A stretch of 64,000 nt of DNA from Limanda limanda (lineage: Eukaryota > Chordata > Actinopteri > Pleuronectiformes > Pleuronectidae), in assembly GCF_963576545.1 (NCBI RefSeq), contig NC_083653.1, positions 14,171,358-14,235,357 of the forward strand, given 5' to 3'. This document shows, piece by piece, positions 58,271-64,000 of the stretch (position 1 is its first letter; each line of letters opens with the position of its first letter). Both the position numbers and the translations under genes were made by a program. The notes beneath the pieces are model-generated. The model was not told where the DNA came from and ran no database searches. It saw only the letters and a program-made list of their open reading frames with translations.

Positions 58271-60027
58271 AATACATTGATATAACGATTCTACTGTTGA
58301 ACTATTTAAAGAAGGAATGAAACAAGAAAATAAAGACAAAATGCAGCAGAGATTGAACATTTCAGAACAGTCGCACAAAACGATAACACACCGCTGCGCT
58401 GGAGTTGCAGCTGGGAACATTTTTATTACAGCGCGGGGAAATTGCCAGTGCCGACGGCCCTTTTATATAAAAACAAAAACCATCAAGGATGTAAGAAATG
58501 TCAAAACTTTGACAAGAAACTCTGACTTTCTCTTAAACATCCCATCATTTGCAATGCAATAAAAAAGCACAGATTTGGCTCAGTCCCACTGAGCTGTTGA
58601 AGTTTTCATCATCGACTCCTTTCATTAAGGTCTTCCTGCTGGGATGCACAGGATTACTTTCCCTCTGCAAAGACACTTTTTCTGCACATTTATCTACATG
58701 CCATTATGAGTTTAGGAAACTGACCATGTAATGCTTTAATCCATGTTAACGGATGGACCAAACAGAAAACTCAAAGTACGAGTCATATAAATGGTTAAAA
58801 CCCAGATGAAACTTTGTGATTGACAAGTGAGACTGACTCGTGAAAGGTCACGTGCGAGTATCATTTGGGCTTTGATACGGTTGTTAGTGCACAGAATCTG
58901 GCTCTAAATGGGCAAAATGGTCATGTCCATACCTGGGATGTATTTGTTTCAGTGGGAGGAAGTATAGCCAATAGTTACCCCTCATTGTCAAGCCTGAGGA
59001 GTCACGAATACCAGGTACCAGCTTGGGATTAGAGGAATAAAAAAGCATGTGGAGGAGGAGATCTATGGCCCTCTATGGTCTTAATTATCAAATTATACTG
59101 TCGTCCTGTATCTGTACTTTTCTAGAAACAAAATTGAGTCATACATAAGGAAGTGAAGAACACAAAAGGAAAATCTTCAGGACTGTATTTGCATCTCTTG
59201 TATACATGAGGAGTGGTTGTCGCTGCTTGCCCGAGCTCGTGTAGCTACACTGTGATATGTTCTGTCCTCGCTGATATGTTCCATCACAGCCTTGCTTTCC
59301 TCCCTAATGGATAAACCGTCTGCATAATGAGAATATTCTGCAGTGCTATGTGCCAGATCATCAACCAAGGTTTACGCTGTTAAGGCTGCATACCTGTGTT
59401 CTTATTTTCCCATTACACATATTTAACTTCATCAGATGCACCACATTAGCATTCAGACGGCTCTGAACAGCACATTAAAGCCCAGCGATGCTCATGACAA
59501 ACTGCGTTTTAATTTCCCATTCTCTGCAGGTGATTTCTCAGCTGACTCATAACACATTCTGCGGTGTTTGCGTTCCGCCCGTGAGCAGGCCGACGGTGTG
59601 ACGGCGGCTGCTCTTGACTGAGCTGTAATGACATCACGGTCAACTGAGCGTGTGCGGCCATGCACGCGGGACAGGAGGCGAGCGAGCGGCTGTGACATTT
59701 AAAGGACTCACTTTGTTGAGCACTGTTGTAACATCAGTTGCACTCCTCCTGCTTCTGTTCCGTTCATTTCACAGACAGCGGCCTCACTGTTTCCTCATAA
59801 GCTCCCCTTGGTTAGGCTTCCTCACAGCTGTAATGAAAGTCCATTAATCCCCTGCAATATTAATTTCATCACTTTCTGCTGCTGTTTAACTGTAAAAACC
59901 TTCCAGCTGTGCGGTATACAGTTTGAACACAGAGCAGGTACCCAGCTAAGCCCAGGGGAAATCTATACTGTCCTCTTCTCATTACCCTGCGCGCTGGAGT
60001 AGCCGGAAGCAGGGTCTTGTTTTCACC
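58271..60027. other. no gene seen
   Basis: 59,470-59,700 is repeat-free and moderately CpG-rich ('TGACATCACGGTCAACTGAGCG' contains a CRE-like TGACATCA). Frames are short, no domain. Confidence 0.35.
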
Positions 60028-60082
60028 CCTGTGTGTGTGCGTGTGTTTGTGTGCATGTGTGTGTATGTGCGTATGTGTGTGC
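60028..60082. repeat. (TG)n microsatellite, interrupted
   Basis: TG units with CG, TT, CA and TA interruptions. Confidence 0.88.
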
Positions 60083-60789
60083 ACAACTAAAAAATGCATG
60101 CACGGATATTTACCGAACTTGATGGAATCATTAACCGGGAGGATGTCTCCAGATGATAACTTTTGAAGGTGATCTGACAAAAGCCAAGGTAAAGTTAAAC
60201 AAAGATATGGTCTGAAAAACACATTCCGCAAGATATGATAATATATAACTGAGCAAGAGAACTTTTTCCAGCTGACATTGATCGGAAAATTGTTACCAAT
60301 CACATAATATATTCAAAGTCATGAAGAAGGCCCAAAGAAGTCAGAAAGTTTATTGAAAAATGCATTTTCTAGGATATATCAGAAATATAGACAGGACCTA
60401 AAGCTTTTTTATTTAGATATACATCAAGAAACTGTTCAGGATCATATGGTAGGAATTACAATGTCATGGTATTATTTTAAAGCAAAAAATGTTGTGATAT
60501 AGCGATACCTCAACATTTACAATTAACACTGGACACACGATCAACAGCTTATATAGATCAACTAGTCATTCGTCATCATATAGTATAAATGACATCATGA
60601 TGATGATTTATACAAGCAAAATTCTGCATTGTCTAATTGGAGTATATACAGTTTAGAAAGGGTGTGCACATTTCATATGGTCGGTTAATTCTTCTCATGT
60701 CTAACTATGTCCCTCTGCCATCGAGATAGTTCATACGGATTTACTGATGAGTTACACTCCATGGTTTGCTGCTGCAGTGAGGCTGGTTG

Positions 60790-60985
60790 TGGCTTAGGAG
60801 GTAGAGGGGATCATTCATTAATGGAGGGGTGGCTGGTTCTATTTCTGGTTTGCCAATCTGCATGCCAAAGTGTCCCTGGGCAAGACTCGGAAGCCTTGAC
60901 AAATTGTTACATAGGGAAGGGCTGTATGATTGTATGTGTAAATGGTTGAATTTCAACGGTACTGTAAAGCATTATTTTTCACCTT
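60790..60985 (+). repeat. tRNA-headed SINE-like repeat, copy in plus orientation
   Basis: 'TGGCTTAGGAGGTAGAGGGGATCATTC' has the form of a tRNA A box (TGGCNNAGTGG-like). 'GGTGGCTGGTTCTATTTC' holds a B-box-like GGTTCTATTTC, and 'AAAGTGTCCCTGGGCAAGACTC' follows as in the reverse copy at 52,585. These are internal RNA polymerase III promoter features of a SINE. Confidence 0.7.
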
Positions 60986-61624
60986 TAAAAGAGTTTCAAA
61001 ATTCAGGAAAAATACTGTAAATTCACAAGCTCAAATACTAAGGTAAATAATGCATGTAAGCTACTTCAGTTGCTCATTACCCAACTGCCAATTATGTATT
61101 TTTCTTCTGCTTGTGATCATTCACAGACTCAGGGAGACTTATAAGTATCTCCACTTTTTCATTTAGGCACCAACATGTGCATTTGTGTGGCGAAATACTC
61201 TCACCTGCTCCCAGATAATCTCTAATATACTGTATCTGCTAACAAGACACCTTGTTCAGAACATATTAATACAGCTACTGATGTCTTGCACACATCTATT
61301 TCCACCTAGCTGCAAACTTTTTGTCGGTATTTTGAACGGCAATTATAAGAAAGCTGCCATTACAGTGTAATGGCTTCTCCTTTGATAATAAGAGTAATTT
61401 TCTTCATATAGCATTGACCTATTTTCAGAACCCGAGCTTAAATTGCTACCTTTTTATTAACATAATAGCAGAGGCAGTGAATTGCTCGTCTATTTGCCTT
61501 TAGTAATGGCTATAATTAAAATAAAAATCGTCCCACTCGCTCACTCACTCACTCAAGATTGGACCCCCTTCCATAAAATGCAGTTTTCTCTTTAAAACAA
61601 TTGCTTTTAGTTCAAGATAGTTCA
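60986..61624. other. no gene seen
   Basis: AT-rich, short frames, nothing recognised. Confidence 0.35.
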
Positions 61625-61720
61625 AGTTCCCTCCGACAGGGAGGTTATGTTTTCGCCTCACCTGCAGGATCATGGAAAATCAAGGCCCACTTAACATCCC
61701 TCACCAAACTCAAGAGTGTG
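61625..61720 (+). repeat. start fragment of a dispersed fish repeat
   Basis: 'CTCCGACAGGGAGGTTATGTTTTCGCC' matches the start of the family whose fuller copy is at 53,993. Confidence 0.5.
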
Positions 61721-63045
61721 AACATTGAGCATTTTTCAACATTTATGTTCATTTAATACAAATATCTTGATTTAAAAAACAGCTAGATAGTCAGCTATTA
61801 TTTATGAGAATCTACAATTTTGTAAAGATTCTTATAAATATATGAATCTAGCAGATTTACATTTTTTTATTGACTCTCTGTTCCATCTTGTTTGTTGTTT
61901 GTTGTTGTTGCTGCTGTATTTGTTATCTTTATAGTGAGGGGAGCTCTACTTCACAGCTTGTTTTATTAGATGCTCTTTCAAACTTGGCTTTCTGGTTTTT
62001 CTTATCAATCTTTTCTGCTAAAATAACTTTTTAAATTAACATTTAGTTTCCGGGTCTTTAAGTGGCACCACGAGAACAACAGCTGACCTGTGATTTAAAT
62101 TAGCTTTAATTGACTTTGACACACAGACTGAATAATACAAAAGCTCAATATTTTCCTATTATGCAAATCTATCTTTATCTTAATTGACACGCAATTAAAC
62201 CCACATCTATCCAGGTCAGCCAGGCCAGCTTCGTAAGATGATGTTTCAAGTCTGAAAATATTTTATAAGGAGAAGAAGAGAACAGCTTGTATCTCAATTG
62301 TTTACATTAGTTGTGTGTGTGAGTGCAGGTTATCCGCATGCAACTTTAATTTGTATCTATCAGTGGTTGAGCCCATTTTCATGATTGCGGGATTTCATTT
62401 ATCTGGAAACTTACATTTTACTGGTGTAACAAAGCAGAGTGACATCAAACCTCGTGATGAGAGGAGAGTTGATCGACGTGGATGAGGATTTGTTGTCAAA
62501 GTGAAAATCGCCGTAGAACCTGATAACAAAAATAAGGCATGTGGAAACTTGTCTGTTGGAGGTGGCAGCATCTTGAGGTGACAATTGTAATCTATAACCC
62601 CTACTCCATCAATTGAACCACAAGAGTGAGGCTGCCCACGGTGAAATCTAACACTAAAGATCAAAGTTAGCGCTCTACACACACATCTTTTCTTGTTTGT
62701 CTGGTGTGATGTGAAACCCCGGTGTTGTCATAAGATTATTACCCACTGGGAACACTTCCACATCGAGGGAACCGTAGCATGGAGGCACACATTAGTGTTG
62801 ATCTTGTAGTGGTTCATGTTGCCTTGGCCAAATGTGTGGAGTTAACGAGTCATGAAGATTTGCACTGAGCGGTCGTTCCGTGTGCTGTTGTTTCTCTTTC
62901 TTTATTGTTAAGAAAAAATGCTTATCAGTCTGCAGCACCTGGCTTTATGACATGAACTGACATTTCTAATGTTCCATTAAATTAATGAGGTTGACCTTTG
63001 TGACACCATACATTCCCTTTTGAATGAAAACATAGTTTACTGCAC
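61721..63045. other. no gene seen
   Basis: AT-rich, with a short (GTT)n run near 61,892. No coding signal. Confidence 0.35.
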
Positions 63046-63470
63046 CGTTAAAGGGATAGTTCACCCGAAAAATGAAAAATCCACTCATTATCTTCTCACC
63101 CCTATGCCGGTGGTGGGATGGGAAGTGTGAACACTTTAGGAGTGTCAGGGGTAAACAGTGTTTCAGCCAAGGCAACCTCTTCTTCAGACGTAATAAAACA
63201 ACAGAAAAACCCCAACATTCCTCCATATTGTGGTGTGGTGTCATCTTAGTGTCTGCAAGCCAGGACTTTCATATTCTATTCGAAACGAGGCCATTTACGC
63301 TGTGTTTAAGGATAAAATCTGCAATGCTGTTTACCCCTGAGACACTACAAGTGTTTTGTGGACTCAAACACTTCACCAACCCCTCCATCCGCATAGTTCT
63401 TGCCGATCAAAATGGCCTTTTTAATCTTCTGCTTCAGGTAGTAAAGACTCAGTGTGACTACTGTCTTCTG
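63046..63470 (+). repeat. 'GGGATAGTTCACC'-type inverted-repeat element
   Basis: 'GTTAAAGGGATAGTTCACCCGAAAAATGAAAA' (from about 63,047) is a terminus widespread in fish genomes. Downstream 'GAGACACTACAAGTGTTTTGTGGACTCAAACACTTCACC' matches the partial copy at 4,505. A 133-codon frame across it (63,072-63,473) has no domain and I take it as chance. Confidence 0.65.
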
Positions 63471-64000
63471 TAAAACTTAGAACCGTACTCAACAGATGAT
63501 GTGGGTGGTGTTAGCAGCTCTGTCTGTTAGACGTGCACCGTGGGTTTCCTCCTAATGGTCAGAGGGCCCTGCCATAAACACCCAAACTCATGTAGAACAT
63601 ATACTATCTATGGTAGTTTAATTCCTTTTGAAGCAACTTCCTCGAATTGTCTTCTTCCAGTGTAACGAAAGCTAATCCTTCTACGCTTATCAAGTCCCCA
63701 CAGTGTAGCGCTGTGTCTTTTGCTTGGAAAGCTGCCGCATTAATTCAGTCTCAACTGATTCAGTGAATGGGAAAGTATTAAAAGTCTCCCAAGTCCCTCA
63801 TTCTTTTGTGCCTCCGACTGCAACACCTACAGTGTGAATGGAAATGTTATTTCAGTATTTTGCCACAAATCTTATTCAAAAAGAGGCTCCATAAAACGCC
63901 CTGCTGTTGAAGAGAAAATCCTATAGAGCGAGACCATTACATTCTCACGTGCACACTGGCTGCAGTTATCAGCTGATTAAATAGTTGAGGCAACAACACA
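63471..64000. other. no gene seen
   Basis: Mixed sequence to the window end. Nothing recognised. Confidence 0.35.

Overview
The window looks like vertebrate, and most likely ray-finned fish, nuclear DNA. It is intron-bearing and AT-rich, with many CA/TG and AT microsatellites and a mix of repeats I associate with teleosts: an L2/CR1-like LINE, hAT DNA transposons, short terminal-inverted-repeat elements, a tRNA-headed SINE-like family and a Ty3/gypsy LTR retrotransposon. Nothing points to bacterial, viral or plasmid DNA. There are no operons, CRISPR arrays or rRNA.

The only host protein-coding gene I can fully support is rps29 (40S ribosomal protein uS14) on the + strand. It has three exons between 4931 and about 6130, a terminal-oligopyrimidine start, a 56-codon reading frame and an AATAAA signal. 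A perfect match to the CTCF core consensus lies about 80 bp upstream of its transcription start. A separate CpG-rich block at about 2.23-2.66 kb looks like the promoter of another gene. The rest of the left third (6-23 kb) is intergenic or intronic DNA. It holds old repeats, a CpG-rich tract at 13.1-16.1 kb with one weak candidate signal-peptide exon, and long TG/C/G tracts.

From 23.1 to 26.6 kb lies a decayed L2/CR1-like LINE. Its reverse-transcriptase frame is interrupted by a 955-bp hAT element with a perfect 8-bp target-site duplication, and that element itself contains a SINE-like tail: three layers of insertion. A LINE reverse-transcriptase tail lies on the minus strand at 30.7-30.95 kb. 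Between 28 and 34 kb several repeat-free tracts rich in homeodomain/POU-like words look like conserved non-coding elements, and there is a perfect RFX-type X-box.

The dominant feature is a minus-strand Ty3/gypsy-type element at 39,682-47,253. Its Gag starts with a PNMA/Ma-like domain. It is followed by protease, RT, RNase H and integrase in gypsy order, then a tail ORF. The copy looks young, because the 125-bp overlap of its LTRs is identical, but it is broken. The 5' LTR keeps only its last 125 bp, the RT has a frameshift, the zinc knuckle lacks its histidine and the pol tail is cut by an in-frame stop.

The right end (47-64 kb) has no gene I recognise. It holds dispersed short transposon copies, an LTR-plus-primer-binding-site remnant near 51.2-51.75 kb, a gypsy-LTR-like segment near 57.8-58.3 kb, SINE-like copies in both orientations, an hAT-like element and another conserved-looking tract at 47.93-48.2 kb. 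I found no convincing novel biological system. The most interesting items are the PNMA-Gag retrotransposon with its odd 5' LTR, the nested LINE/hAT locus, and short transposons carrying CTCF-like motifs.
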